Shown in pieces: positions 1 through 9,900 of a stretch of DNA of 64,000 nucleotides; positions within the stretch are counted from its first letter, which is position 1, and every line of letters begins with the position of its first letter. The stretch comes from Streptomyces regalis (GTDB taxonomy: Bacteria; Actinomycetota; Actinomycetes; Streptomycetales; Streptomycetaceae), in NCBI RefSeq assembly GCF_001509475.1, contig NZ_LLZG01000069.1:1-64000 (forward strand), read 5' to 3'. Made by a program: the position numbers and the translations under genes. The notes beneath the pieces were generated by a model. It was given only the letters and a program-made list of their open reading frames with translations. It ran no database searches and was not told the origin of the DNA.

Positions 1-343
1 CGTCCTGCGAGCGGTTCTCGGGGCGGAGCGGCGGCGGAGTGGCTTCGCGCACGGCATCCGCGCTGCCGGACTTCGAGTCGGCCGCGAGCCCATGTGCCAG
101 TGAACGACCCGCAGGGCCGCTCCCCCTGTTCTCGCCCGCGCCCTCACCGCCTGCATCACCCGGGTCGGCCGCGCCCCGTGAGGGACGTGGGGCCCCGTCC
201 TGCGAGTGGTTCTCGGGGTTGAGCGGCGGCGGGGTGGCTTCGCGCGCGGTGTCGTTCCGGTCGGGGTGCAATGACGGTGCGGCCGTGGGCTGTTCGGCGG
301 TCGGGGCCGGGTCGGGGCGTGTGGGGTCGGTGGCCGGGGTCAT
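1..343 (-). CDS. N-terminal part of a leftward gene, Pro/Ala-rich, cut by the window edge
   Basis: The reverse strand is open from an ATG at 343 to the edge (114 codons) with strongly GC-rich third positions, so a gene divergent from the nuclease at 591 is likely. What is visible is disordered-looking sequence rich in Pro, Ala, Asp and Gly. A motif (REATPPPL then PENHSQD or PENRSQD) occurs twice, 65 codons apart. No domain can be named from this part. In other streptomycetes I recall an M50 site-2 protease beside this nuclease; that is memory, not something the sequence shows. The start could be at another codon upstream of 343. Confidence 0.5.
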   Translation of the reverse strand, partial: MTPATDPTRPDPAPTAEQPTAAPSLHPDRNDTAREATPPPLNPENHSQDGAPRPSRGAADPGDAGGEGAGENRGSGPAGRSLAHGLAADSKSGSADAVREATPPPLRPENRSQD

Positions 344-590
344 ACGGTCCGCTCGGCGCTCGGTCGACTCGTCGGTGCCGGACCGCGGCTGCCCGCTCCC
401 GCCGCTCTCGTCCACGGTGTCCCCTCGTTCGAAGCGTCTTCCGCGCCTGCCGGGCGGATGGGTCTGGGGTCGATGGTATGCGGCCGTGGTGACGCGTTTC
501 GCCCCGGCACCCCCTCAGTTTCCCCTGCCGACGCAGGTGTCACGGCGGCGGCTGGGTCACTGTCAGTGGCGGGCCGTAAGGTCTGTGGTC

Positions 591-1679
591 ATGGAGACGA
601 CGAGCACGGAGGGTGCCGGGGCGGGCTGCGGCAGTGACGCCGCGCCGGTGACGGGGCCGGTGACGGACGGGTACCCGGCGGCGGGGGCAGACAGTGCGGT
701 GGTGACCGGTGAGGCGGGTGAGGGTGCGGCCACGGCGGTCGGCGCGGTCGCCCGGCCGGCCATACCGCCGGCCTCGCTGTCGCCGTCGCGTGCCAGTGAC
801 TTCATGCAGTGCCCGCTGCTCTACCGGTTCCGGGTGATCGACCGGCTGCCCGAGAAGCCGAGCGCGGCGGCGACCAAGGGGACCCTTGTGCACGCGGTGC
901 TGGAGCGGCTCTTCGACGCCCCGGCTGCCGAGCGGACCGCTCCGCGCGCGAAGTCCCTCGTCCCCGGCCAGTGGGACCGGCTGCGCGAGAGCAGGCCGGA
1001 GGTCGTGGAGCTGTTCGAGGACGATCCCGAGGGCGAGCGGCTGGCGACGTGGCTCGGTGAGGCGGAGCAGCTCGTGGAGCGCTGGTTCAGTCTCGAGGAT
1101 CCGACCCGGCTGGAGCCTGCCGAGCGTGAGCTGTTCGTCGAGGCCGAGTTGGATTCGGGGCTGCGGTTGCGGGGGATCATCGACCGCGTCGACGTGGCGG
1201 CCACGGGCGAGGTGCGGATCGTCGACTACAAGACCGGTAAGGCGCCCCGGCCCGAGTACGCCGAGGGTGCGCTGTTCCAGATGAAGTTCTACGCGCTGGT
1301 CGTGTGGCGGCTGAAGCAGGTGATCCCCCGCCGGCTCCAGCTCGTCTATCTCGGCAGCGGTGACGTGCTGACGTACGACCCGGTCCTCGCCGACCTGGAG
1401 CGGGTGGAGCGCAAGCTGCTCGCGCTGTGGGAGGCGATCCGGCAGGCGACGGAGACGGGCGAGTGGCGTCCCCGGCCGACCAAGCTGTGCGGCTGGTGCG
1501 ACCACCAGGCCCACTGCCCGGAATTCGGCGGCACTCCCCCGCCGTATCCGTTGCCGGTGAGGGTGACTGACCCAGGTTCGGCCGGGGGTCCGGGGGTTGG
1601 CCCCCGGGAGATGCAGTCGCTGCCGGTCAGGGCGGGCGAGTCCGGTGGCGGCCCGCAGGGCAGAATGGGGCCGGACTAG
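591..1679 (+). CDS. RecB-like PD-(D/E)XK nuclease with probable Fe-S cluster
   Basis: Predicted DNA nuclease of the RecB/Cas4-like family, 362 aa. The fold signature is present: GTLVH with His101, the Glu/Asp region near 185-198, and the VDYKTG motif with Asp212 and Lys214. One Cys at 74 and a C-terminal trio at 300, 303 and 309 (CGWC...HC) match the four-cysteine 4Fe-4S arrangement of AddB and Cas4. The reading frame is open far upstream, but 591 is the ATG closest to the conserved core; the first 60 residues are low complexity. It ends 14 bp before the response regulator and is probably co-transcribed with it. A role in DNA repair or processing is inferred from the family. Confidence 0.82.
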   Translation: METTSTEGAGAGCGSDAAPVTGPVTDGYPAAGADSAVVTGEAGEGAATAVGAVARPAIPPASLSPSRASDFMQCPLLYRFRVIDRLPEKPSAAATKGTLVHAVLERLFDAPAAERTAPRAKSLVPGQWDRLRESRPEVVELFEDDPEGERLATWLGEAEQLVERWFSLEDPTRLEPAERELFVEAELDSGLRLRGIIDRVDVAATGEVRIVDYKTGKAPRPEYAEGALFQMKFYALVVWRLKQVIPRRLQLVYLGSGDVLTYDPVLADLERVERKLLALWEAIRQATETGEWRPRPTKLCGWCDHQAHCPEFGGTPPPYPLPVRVTDPGSAGGPGVGPREMQSLPVRAGESGGGPQGRMGPD

Positions 1680-1693
1680 CGAAGGAGACTTAC

Positions 1694-2365
1694 GTGGCCA
1701 TCCGTGTCCTACTGGTCGACGACCAGCCGCTGCTGCGTACCGGCTTCCGGATGATCCTGGAAGCGGAGCAGGACATCGCGGTCGTGGGCGAGGCCGGTGA
1801 CGGCCTGCAAGCTCTCGACCAGGTGCGGGCCCTGCAGCCCGACGTGGTTCTGATGGACATCCGCATGCCTCGGATGGACGGGGTCGAGGCGACCCGGCAG
1901 ATCACCGGGCCCGGGCGGGACGGCCCGGCGAAGGTGTTGGTGCTGACCACCTTCGACCTCGACGAGTACGTGGTGGAGGCGCTGAGGGCGGGTGCCAGCG
2001 GCTTCCTGCTGAAGGATGCCCCGGCCAATGAGCTGGTGCAGGCGATCCGTGTGGTCGCCGCCGGTGAGGCGATGCTCGCGCCGAGCATCACGCGCCGGCT
2101 GCTCGACAAGTACGCCACGCATCTGCCCTCCGGCGACGAGCCCGTCCCGGACACCTTGCACACGCTCACCGATCGCGAGGTGGAGGTGCTGAAGCTGGTG
2201 GCGCGGGGCCTGTCGAACGCGGAGATCGCCGCGGATCTGTTCGTCAGCGAGACCACCGTGAAGACGCATGTCGGCCATGTGCTCACCAAGCTGGGACTGC
2301 GGGACCGGGTGCAGGCCGCGGTGTACGCGTACGAGAGTGGGCTGGTGCGCCCCGGCGCACAGTAG
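1694..2365 (+). CDS. NarL/FixJ-type response regulator, orphan
   Basis: A 223-aa two-component response regulator. The receiver domain has the acidic pair in VLLVDDQ, phospho-acceptor Asp55 in LMDIRMP, the switch Thr at 85-86 and Lys107. A LuxR-type helix-turn-helix occupies about 156-221 (LTDREVEVLKLVARG, then SETTVKTHV). The GTG start is set by GAAGGAGA 6-13 bases upstream. No histidine kinase is visible nearby, so its input is unknown. It is probably co-transcribed with the nuclease and ends at a strong palindromic terminator. Confidence 0.9.
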   Translation: MAIRVLLVDDQPLLRTGFRMILEAEQDIAVVGEAGDGLQALDQVRALQPDVVLMDIRMPRMDGVEATRQITGPGRDGPAKVLVLTTFDLDEYVVEALRAGASGFLLKDAPANELVQAIRVVAAGEAMLAPSITRRLLDKYATHLPSGDEPVPDTLHTLTDREVEVLKLVARGLSNAEIAADLFVSETTVKTHVGHVLTKLGLRDRVQAAVYAYESGLVRPGAQ

Positions 2366-2402
2366 GAGCCCGTTTTTTCGGCGAAGAGCCCGCGTCACGG
2401 CG

Positions 2403-2438
2403 AAGAGGGCGCCCCTTCTCGAGAAGGGGCGCCCTCTT
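2403..2438. terminator. Perfect 36-bp palindrome between convergent genes
   Basis: Two 18-bp arms are exact reverse complements with no loop bases, centred at 2420/2421. It lies between the response regulator (+) and the peptide-binding protein (-), so it probably terminates both. Confidence 0.85.
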
Positions 2439-2467
2439 GCGTATGCGCGGCGGGTACGGCCGTCCCG

Positions 2468-4048
2468 TCAGCCCTTGCTGAGCTCCCAGAAGCGGAAGAC
2501 GGTGGAGGCGTCGAGGCAGTACTCCAGGCCGTAGACGTTGTCGCGGACGACCGCGTACTGCTTGGCCTGCCAGACCGGGAGGACGGGGAGTTCCCTGGCC
2601 ACGATGTCCTGGAGCCGGCCGAACTCGTCGTCCGTCGCGGAGCGGTCGCTCTCGGCGGCGGTGCGCGGGATGAGCGTGCCGGTGATCGAGCGGTTGCTGT
2701 AGTTGTTGCTCAGCACGTTGCCCTCGCCGAAGAAGGGGGCCGTGAAGTTGTCGGCGTCCGGGTAGTCCGGGATCCAGCCCTTCACGTACACGCCGTACTT
2801 GCCGGCGGCCACGTCCTTCTCGTACTGGTCGAACGCGACGGACTGCACGTCGGCGTCGAACAGGCCGCTGTCGTTGAGCTGCTGCGCGATCGCCTTCAAC
2901 TCCTGGTCGGTGGCGGGGCCGTAGCGCGACGGGGTGGACCACAGGGTCAGCTTGACCTTGCCGGTGATGCCGTCGTCCTGCAGCGCGGCGGCGGCCTTGG
3001 CCTTGGAGGGGCGGGCGCCGTAGGTGTCGAAGAAGGCCGTGTTGTGGCCGCTGATACCGGCCGGGATGATCGAGTACAGCGGGCTCGCGGTGCCCTGGTA
3101 GACGTCCTTGATTAGGGCGTCGCGGTCGATGAGGTAGGCGATGGCCTTGCGCACGCCGAGCTTTCCGGCGACCGGGTCGTCCATGTTGAAGACCAGGTGC
3201 TGGACCTCGGCGCTGCTGCCCTCGACGACCTCGACACCGGAGTCTCCGCCGGACTTCTCGATGTCGGCGATGTCGCCGGCGGTGAGGCCTCGGTAGGCGA
3301 TGTCGACCTCGTCGGCGAGCAGGGCCTGCTTCAGGGCGCCCTGGTCGCCGTGGAAGAACTTCAGCGTCACGCCGGAGTTCTGCACCTCGGCGGCGCCCTT
3401 GTAGTTCTCGTTGACTGAGAAGACGGCCTCGTTGTCGTCGAAGGTGTCCAGCTTGTACGGGCCGGAGCCGACCGCCTCGCCGTCCTTGCGCAGGCCCTCC
3501 GCGTCGTACTGCTCCTCGTCGACGATGGAGCCGGCGCCGGAGGCGATCTTGCTCGGGAAGGTGGCGTCGGGTGTGTTGAGCCGGAAGACGACGGTCTTGT
3601 CGTCGGGTGTCTCGACCTTGTCGAGCGTGGGGAACATGACCGCGGGACCGTCGGGGTCGTTGATCTTCAGCATGCGGTCGAAGGAGAACTTGACGTCGTC
3701 CGAGGTGAGCACGTCACCGTTGCTGAACTTCAGTCCGTCCCGCAGCGTGCACTTGTAGACCGTGGCCTCCGTGCCGGAGAAGGTGCACTGCTCGGCGGCC
3801 TCGGGCTGCGGTTCGGTGGCGCCCTTGGGGAAACTGAGCAGCGACTGGAAGACGTTGTTGAACAACAGCCAGGAGCCGGGGTCGTAGCCGGAGGCGGGGT
3901 CGGTGGCCAGGACGTCGTCCGACATCCCCATGACCACCGAGGTGCCGGTCCCCCCGGAGTCCCCCGTCTCGGTTCCGCAGCCGGTCAGCAGGCCGGAGGC
4001 CAGCCCTGCCACGACGGGCAGGACCGGCCACTGGTTGCGCATATTCAC
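2468..4048 (-). CDS. ABC transporter substrate-binding lipoprotein (family 5, oligopeptide type)
   Basis: A 526-aa extracytoplasmic binding protein of the DppA/OppA family, predicted to capture peptides at the cell surface. The N-terminus has a lipoprotein signal with the lipobox LLTGC (Cys24), followed by a Gly/Ser/Thr linker. The family-typical segment YKCTLRDGLKFSNGDVLTSD is present. The GTG at 4048 has AAGG nine bases upstream; an ATG at 4042 is the alternative start. It lies 100 bp downstream of a paralogue with the same layout, and neither has permease or ATPase genes nearby, so both probably serve a transporter encoded elsewhere. Confidence 0.88.
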   Translation of the reverse strand: MNMRNQWPVLPVVAGLASGLLTGCGTETGDSGGTGTSVVMGMSDDVLATDPASGYDPGSWLLFNNVFQSLLSFPKGATEPQPEAAEQCTFSGTEATVYKCTLRDGLKFSNGDVLTSDDVKFSFDRMLKINDPDGPAVMFPTLDKVETPDDKTVVFRLNTPDATFPSKIASGAGSIVDEEQYDAEGLRKDGEAVGSGPYKLDTFDDNEAVFSVNENYKGAAEVQNSGVTLKFFHGDQGALKQALLADEVDIAYRGLTAGDIADIEKSGGDSGVEVVEGSSAEVQHLVFNMDDPVAGKLGVRKAIAYLIDRDALIKDVYQGTASPLYSIIPAGISGHNTAFFDTYGARPSKAKAAAALQDDGITGKVKLTLWSTPSRYGPATDQELKAIAQQLNDSGLFDADVQSVAFDQYEKDVAAGKYGVYVKGWIPDYPDADNFTAPFFGEGNVLSNNYSNRSITGTLIPRTAAESDRSATDDEFGRLQDIVARELPVLPVWQAKQYAVVRDNVYGLEYCLDASTVFRFWELSKG

Positions 4049-4108
4049 TTACGAGTGCCTTGTCGTCGGTTGTGAGGTACCCGGGCCTCGTCCTGGATCC
4101 CGGGTCAG

Positions 4109-4137
4109 GCCCGGCGCCCTGGTCCTGGGCGCCGGGC
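4109..4137 (-). terminator. Hairpin between the two binding-protein genes
   Basis: An 11-bp GC stem (4109-4119 with 4127-4137) around a 7-nt loop, just after the stop of the upstream lipoprotein gene. It may terminate that gene or shift the ratio of the two transcripts. Confidence 0.6.
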
Positions 4138-4148
4138 ACGGAGAGACG

Positions 4149-5753
4149 TCAGCCGCTCACGCCGCGGCCGAGCTCCCACAGCTGAAGGGTCGAGGAGGAG
4201 TTGAGCGCGTACGCCGTACCGGTGACGTCGTCGCCCGCGGCGACGTACTGCTTGCCCTGCCACAGCGGCAGCACGGGCACGTCATTGGCGACGATGTCCT
4301 GGATGTCCGTCAGGCTGTTGGAGGCGGACAGCCGGTCGGCGGCGCGGCGGGACTCCGGGATCAGGGTGTTGCGGATCGTGCTGTTGGCGTACGGCGAGCC
4401 GAGGAAGTTGTCCTTGTCGAGGAACGGCGCGAGGTAGTTGTCGGCGTCCGGGAAGTCCGGGAACCAGCCCATGCCGTAGACCTCGTACTCGCCCTTCTGC
4501 TCGGCGGGGCGGAACGTCGCCCAGGGAGTGCCCTTGATGTCGACGTCGAACAGGCCGCTGTCATTGAGCTGCTTCTGCAGCAGCTCGAACTCCTTCTTGG
4601 TGGCCGAGCCGTAGTGGTCGGTGGTGTAGTGCAGGGTCAGCTTCACCGGGGTGGTGATGCCCGCCTTTTCCAGCAGCGACTTGGCCTTGGTCACGCTCGG
4701 GTCGCCGTACTTGTTGAAGAACGCGTTGGAATGGCCCGTGATGCTGGCGGGGACCAGCGAGTAGAGCGGTTCGGCCTGGGAGCCGTAGACCTTGGAGACG
4801 AGTTCACCGCGGTCGATGACCTGGGCCATCGCCTGGCGGACGGCCTCGCTGCGTACGGCCGGGTCGTTGGTGTTGAAGGCCAGGTAGCGGATTTCCAGGC
4901 CGGACTTGTCGACGAGGTCGACGCTTTCGTCGGAGTCGGCCGACAGCTTCTGGATCTGCTCGGGCGACATGGTGCGGGTCATCAGGTCGATGTCGCCCTT
5001 GTCGAGGGCGGTGCCCATTTCGTCGGCGTCCGCGAAGTTGCGCAGTTCGACCTTGTTGTTGTTCACCTTCAGGCTCCCCTTGTAGTCGGGGTTCTTGGTG
5101 AACACGGCAGAGACCAGCTGGTCGTTCTTGACCTCGGCCTGGAGGGTGTACGGGCCGGAGCCGTCGACCTCGAAGCCGTCGCGCAGCTTGTCCTTGGCGT
5201 AGATGTCCGGGTCGACGATGCCGGCGACCGGGGTGGACAGCTTGAACGGGAAGGTGGCGTCGGCGGTCTTGAGGTGGAAGATGACCTCGCGGTCGCCCTG
5301 GGTCTCGACGGTGTCGATGGTGGACAGCAGCGCGAAGACGCCGCTGTCGGCCTTGAGGGAGCGGGCGCGGTCGATGGAGTACTTCACGTCGGCCGCGGTG
5401 ACGGGGTCGCCGTTCGCGAACTTCAGGCCTTCGCGCAGGGTGCAGGCGTAGCGTTCGTTGCCGCTGTCGGTGAAGCCGCAGCTCTGGGCGGCCTCGGGGA
5501 CCGGGTCGCCCTCGCCGCGCGGCTGGACCATCAGGGTCTGCACGGTCTGGCGCAGGATGTTCCAGGTGCCGACGTCGTAGGCGTAGGCCGGGTCGAGGGG
5601 GGCGGGAGCGTCCTTCGAGGCAGTGAACGCGTCCGTGGTGCCGACAACGATCGCGTCGCCGCTGTCACTGCCGCTGTCGGTTCCGCCACAGGCGGCGAGA
5701 ACCGGCGCGAGCAGACCGATGACGGCCGGCAGCACCAAAGTCTTGCGGTTCAT
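4149..5753 (-). CDS. ABC transporter substrate-binding lipoprotein (family 5), paralogue of its neighbour
   Basis: A 534-aa peptide-binding lipoprotein. The ATG at 5753 has GGAG about 10 bases upstream and starts MNRKTLVLPAV with lipobox LAAC (Cys22). The body carries the family segment YACTLREGLKFANGDPVTAA and ends GTAYALNSSSTLQLWELGRG, closely parallel to the downstream paralogue (WELSKG). The pair therefore looks like an old tandem duplication. No membrane or ATPase subunits are adjacent. Confidence 0.88.
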   Translation of the reverse strand: MNRKTLVLPAVIGLLAPVLAACGGTDSGSDSGDAIVVGTTDAFTASKDAPAPLDPAYAYDVGTWNILRQTVQTLMVQPRGEGDPVPEAAQSCGFTDSGNERYACTLREGLKFANGDPVTAADVKYSIDRARSLKADSGVFALLSTIDTVETQGDREVIFHLKTADATFPFKLSTPVAGIVDPDIYAKDKLRDGFEVDGSGPYTLQAEVKNDQLVSAVFTKNPDYKGSLKVNNNKVELRNFADADEMGTALDKGDIDLMTRTMSPEQIQKLSADSDESVDLVDKSGLEIRYLAFNTNDPAVRSEAVRQAMAQVIDRGELVSKVYGSQAEPLYSLVPASITGHSNAFFNKYGDPSVTKAKSLLEKAGITTPVKLTLHYTTDHYGSATKKEFELLQKQLNDSGLFDVDIKGTPWATFRPAEQKGEYEVYGMGWFPDFPDADNYLAPFLDKDNFLGSPYANSTIRNTLIPESRRAADRLSASNSLTDIQDIVANDVPVLPLWQGKQYVAAGDDVTGTAYALNSSSTLQLWELGRGVSG

Positions 5754-6177
5754 GCTCGGGTTTCTCCAGCTGTCGACTCCGTGTACCCGGCATGCAGGGG
5801 TGTTGCGGCGGATCACGGGGTTGGGGCGATGTTCTCGCGACGAGATTAGTCCGCACCTGCAGGAGGGTTCGAAGCCACCGGAGTTGAGGCCCCATCACGG
5901 AGTGAAACCGGGTGCGGACGCAACGAAAACCTGACAGTGGAAGGATTCGTGCACCATCCCATCAATTGGGACACAAGGACTCGCGCAGAGTCACCGAAAG
6001 AGGCCGAGGATCATGGCCAAACCCGCCTGTCGACCCCATGTTGCGTGGCGAACGTCACAAACTGAACAGTCTTGGCGGGCGTCGGAATTCAGCCGTCGGG
6101 CACGTGCGAATTTCGTTGCGGAATTCTTCCCGCTATCGATGTTGCACGCTGCGTGAACGCCGGGCGCATTTCTGTTG
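5754..6177. other. Intergenic region upstream of the lipoprotein pair
   Basis: About 420 bp with no reading frame that looks coding; composition becomes less GC-rich toward 6060-6177. It must hold the promoter for the leftward lipoprotein gene. I see no convincing hairpin terminator or operator. Confidence 0.5.
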
Positions 6178-6873
6178 TCACGCCGCCATCAGCCCGCGCA
6201 GAAATGCCAGATCGACCTCTTCGAGCGAGGTCACCACGGTGCGCCGGGTGGCCGGGGTGATGGGTGACACGGACGGCACGGCCACCACATGGCAGCCCGC
6301 TGCCTCGGCCGCGGCGACGCCGGTCGCCGTGTCCTCGACGACCGCGCACCTGACCGGGTCGACGCCGAGTCCGGCCGCCGCGAACAGGTACGGGTCCGGG
6401 TACGGCTTGGTGCGCGGCACCTCGTCGCCGGCGACCGTCAGCGCGAAGTGCTGGGGGCCGAGCGAGGTGAGCACCCGGTCGATGATGCGCCGGTGCGAGG
6501 CGGAGACCAGGGCGGTGGGGATCTCGTACGCGGCCAGCTCGGCCAGCAGCCGGGCGGCTCCCGGCATCAGCGGCAGGGCGCGGTCGATGCGGTCCTCGAA
6601 GCCCTGGTTGAGCAGCACCGTGAGCTCGGCGAGGGTAATGTCGGCGCCGGTGGCCTCGATCAGGAATCCGGCGCTGCGGCTCATGGGGCCGCCGACCACG
6701 ACATGGCGCCAGGTGTCGTCGAGCGTGTGGCCGAGGCCGGCGAAGATCTCGACCTCGACGTCCCACCAGAAGCCCTCCGTGTCCACCAGGGTTCCGTCCA
6801 TGTCGAGCAGCACGGCCTGCAGGGCTGAGCCCTCGGCCGTACGGGTTTTTGGTGCGGGGACCGTGCTGGTCAT
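6178..6873 (-). CDS. HAD-superfamily phosphatase, beta-phosphoglucomutase-like
   Basis: A 231-aa HAD hydrolase with all four motifs: DMDGTLVDTE (nucleophile Asp24, acid Asp26), VSAS, RTKPYPDP with Lys, and VVEDTATG. The helical cap after motif I places it with the phosphatase/phosphoglucomutase-like subfamily; the substrate cannot be read from sequence. The ATG at 6873 has a near-perfect Shine-Dalgarno AAGGAGG 7 bp upstream. It follows metH on the same strand, but the hairpin at 6899-6929 suggests a separate transcript. Confidence 0.85.
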   Translation of the reverse strand: MTSTVPAPKTRTAEGSALQAVLLDMDGTLVDTEGFWWDVEVEIFAGLGHTLDDTWRHVVVGGPMSRSAGFLIEATGADITLAELTVLLNQGFEDRIDRALPLMPGAARLLAELAAYEIPTALVSASHRRIIDRVLTSLGPQHFALTVAGDEVPRTKPYPDPYLFAAAGLGVDPVRCAVVEDTATGVAAAEAAGCHVVAVPSVSPITPATRRTVVTSLEEVDLAFLRGLMAA

Positions 6874-6898
6874 CCACGTACCTCCTTGAAGGGGCGAT

Positions 6899-6929
6899 CA
6901 GGCCGGTTCCCACGAAGGGAACCGGCCTG
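6899..6929 (-). terminator. Terminator of metH
   Basis: A perfect 13-bp stem (6899-6911 with 6917-6929) and 5-nt loop, 64 bp after the metH stop. Confidence 0.8.
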
Positions 6930-6992
6930 CGGTGGACCGACCAGTGTACGACTCCCGCGGCCGAAACGCCTGGTTTGATCGACGGGCCCGTG

Positions 6993-9900
6993 TCAGCGGG
7001 CGTTGAAGTACTTCGCCTCGGGGTGGTGGATGACGATTGCGTCCGTGGACTGTTCGGGGTGCAGCTGGAACTCCTCGGACAGGTGGACGCCGATGCGCTC
7101 CGGCTGGAGCAGGTCGGCGATCTTGGACCGGTCCTCCAGGTTCGGGCAGGCGCCGTAGCCCAGCGAGAAGCGGGCGCCGCGGTACTTCAGCGCGAACATG
7201 TCCTCGATGTCGGCCGGGTCCTCACCGGCGAAGCCCAGCTCGGAGCGCACGCGCGCGTGCCAGTACTCGGCGAGTGCCTCGGCCAACTGCACGGACAGGC
7301 CGTGCAGTTCGAGGTAGTCGCGGTAGGCGTTCGCCTCGAACATCCGGGCCGTCTCCTCGCCGATCCGCGAGCCCACGGTGACCACTTGCAGGCCCACGAC
7401 GTCCGTCTCGCCCGACTCCTGCGGGCGGAAGAAGTCCGCGAGGCACAGGCGGCGGCCGCGGCGCTGGCGCGGGAAGGTGAAGCGGGTGCGTTCGTTGCCG
7501 TGCTCGTCCAGGAGGATCAGGTCGTCGTCCTTGGAGACGCAGGGGAAGTAGCCGTAGACCACGGCCGCTTCGAGGAGGTTGTCCGTCTGGAGCCGGTCGA
7601 GCAGGCCGCGCAGCCGCGGGCGGCCCTCGGTCTCGACGAGTTCCTGGTACGACGGGCCGTCTCCGGTGCGGGTCTCCTTCAGGCCCCACTGGCCCTTGAA
7701 GAGGGCGCCCTCGTCGAGCCAGGACGCGTACTCCTTGAGCTGGATGCCCTTGATGACGCGGGTGCCCCAGAACGGCGGCTCGGGCAGCGGGTTGTCGGTG
7801 GCGACGTCGGAGCGGACGTGGCCTTCCTCGGGACGCTCGTCGAGGACGGCCGTGGTGGCCGCGGCCTTGACCCGACGCTGCTTGAGGTCGGGCAGCTTCA
7901 CGCCGGGCACGCCCCGCTTGACGCCGATCAGGGCGTCCATCAGGCGCAGGCCCTCGAACGCGTCGCGGGCGTAGCGGACTTCGCCCTCGTAGATCTCGTG
8001 CAGGTCCTGCTCGACGTACGCGCGCGTGAGGGCGGCGCCGCCGAGGATGACCGGGTAGTTCGCCGACAGGCCGCGCTGGTTGAGCTCCTCCAGGTTCTCC
8101 TTCATGATCACCGTGGACTTCACCAGCAGACCGGACATGCCGATGACGTCGGCCCGGTGCTCCTCGGCGGCCTCCAGGATCGCCGAGACGGGCTGCTTGA
8201 TACCCAGGTTGACCACGTTGTAGCCGTTGTTGGACAGGATGATGTCCACCAGGTTCTTGCCGATGTCGTGCACGTCGCCGCGGACCGTGGCCAGCACGAT
8301 GGTGCCCTTGCCGTCGGCGTCCGTCTTCTCCATGTGCGGTTCGAGGTAGGCGACGGCGGCCTTCATCACCTCGGCGGACTGGAGCACGAACGGCAGCTGC
8401 ATCTGGCCGGAGCCGAACAGCTCGCCGACGACCTTCATGCCGTCCAGGAGGGTCTCGTTGACGATGTCCAGGGCGGGGCGGTCCTGGAGGGCCGCGTCGA
8501 GGTCGGCCTCCAGGCCGTTGCGCTCGCCGTCGATGATGCGGCGCCCCAGGCGCTCCTCCAGCGGGAGGGCGGCGAGTTCCTCGGCCTTTCCGGCCTTGAG
8601 GGACTTGGCAGTGGCGCCCTCGAACAGGGCCATCAGTTTCTGCAGCGGGTCGTAGCCCTCGCCACGCCGGTCGTAGATGAGGTCGAGGGCGGTCTGCACC
8701 TCCTCCTCGTTGAAGCGGGCGATCGGCAGGATCTTCGAGGCGTGGACGATGGCCGAGTCCAGGCCCGCCTTGACGCACTCGTCGAGGAAGACGGAGTTGA
8801 GCAGGATGCGGGCGGCCGGGTTGAGGCCGAAGGAGATGTTGGACAGGCCGAGCGTGGTCTGGACGTCCGGGTGGCGGCGCTTGAGTTCGCGGATCGCCTC
8901 GATGGTGGCGATGCCGTCGCCCCGGGACTCCTCCTGGCCGGTACAGATGGTGAAGGTCAGGGTGTCGATGAGGATGTCCGACTCGAGGATGCCCCAGTTC
9001 GTCGTCAGGTCCTCGATGAGCCGCTCGGCGATCTCGACCTTCTTCTCGGGGGTGCGGGCCTGGCCCTCCTCGTCGATGGTCAGCGCGATCAGGGCGGCGC
9101 CGTGCTCCTGGGCCAGCTTGGTGACCTTGGCGAAGCGGGACTCGGGGCCGTCGCCGTCCTCGTAGTTGACGGAGTTGATGACCGCGCGGCCGCCCAGCTT
9201 CTCCAGGCCGGCCCGGATGACGTCGACCTCGGTGGAGTCCAGCACGATCGGCAGCGTGGAGGCGGTGGCGAAGCGGCCGGCCAGCTCCTCCATGTCGGCG
9301 ACGCCGTCGCGGCCGACGTAGTCCACGCACAGGTCGAGCATGTGCGCGCCCTCGCGGATCTGCTCGCGGGCCATCTCGACGCAGTCGTCCCAGCGAGCGG
9401 CCAGCATGGCCTCGCGGAACTTCTTCGAGCCGTTGGCGTTGGTTCGCTCGCCGATGGCCAGGTAGGAGGTGTCCTGGCGGAACGGGACCGTCTGGTAGAG
9501 GGAGGCGGCGCCGGGCTCGGGCTGCGGCCGGCGCTCCACGGGCGTGGCTTCCCGGACCCGCTCCACGAGCTGCCTCAGGTGCTCGGGGGTCGTGCCGCAG
9601 CAGCCGCCGATGAGGTTCAGCCCGTAGTCGCGTACGAAGGTCTCCTGGGCGTCGGCCAGGCCCTTGGGGTCGAGCGGGAAGTGGGCGCCGTCCTTGGTGA
9701 GGATCGGCAGGCCGGCGTTGGGCATGCACAGCAGCGGGGTGCGGGAGTGCCGGGCCAGGTAGCGCAGGTGCTCGCTCATCTCGGCGGGGCCGGTCGAGCA
9801 GTTCAGGCCGATCATGTCGATGCCGAGGGGCTCGAGCGCGGTCAGCGCGGCGCCGATCTCGGAGCCCAGCAGCATGGTGCCGGTCGTCTCGAAGGCCATC

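Noticed and set aside
39..590. N-terminal extension of the RecB-like nuclease to position 39
   Set aside because: It would cross the divergent gene and adds only low-complexity sequence. The family core begins just after the ATG at 591.
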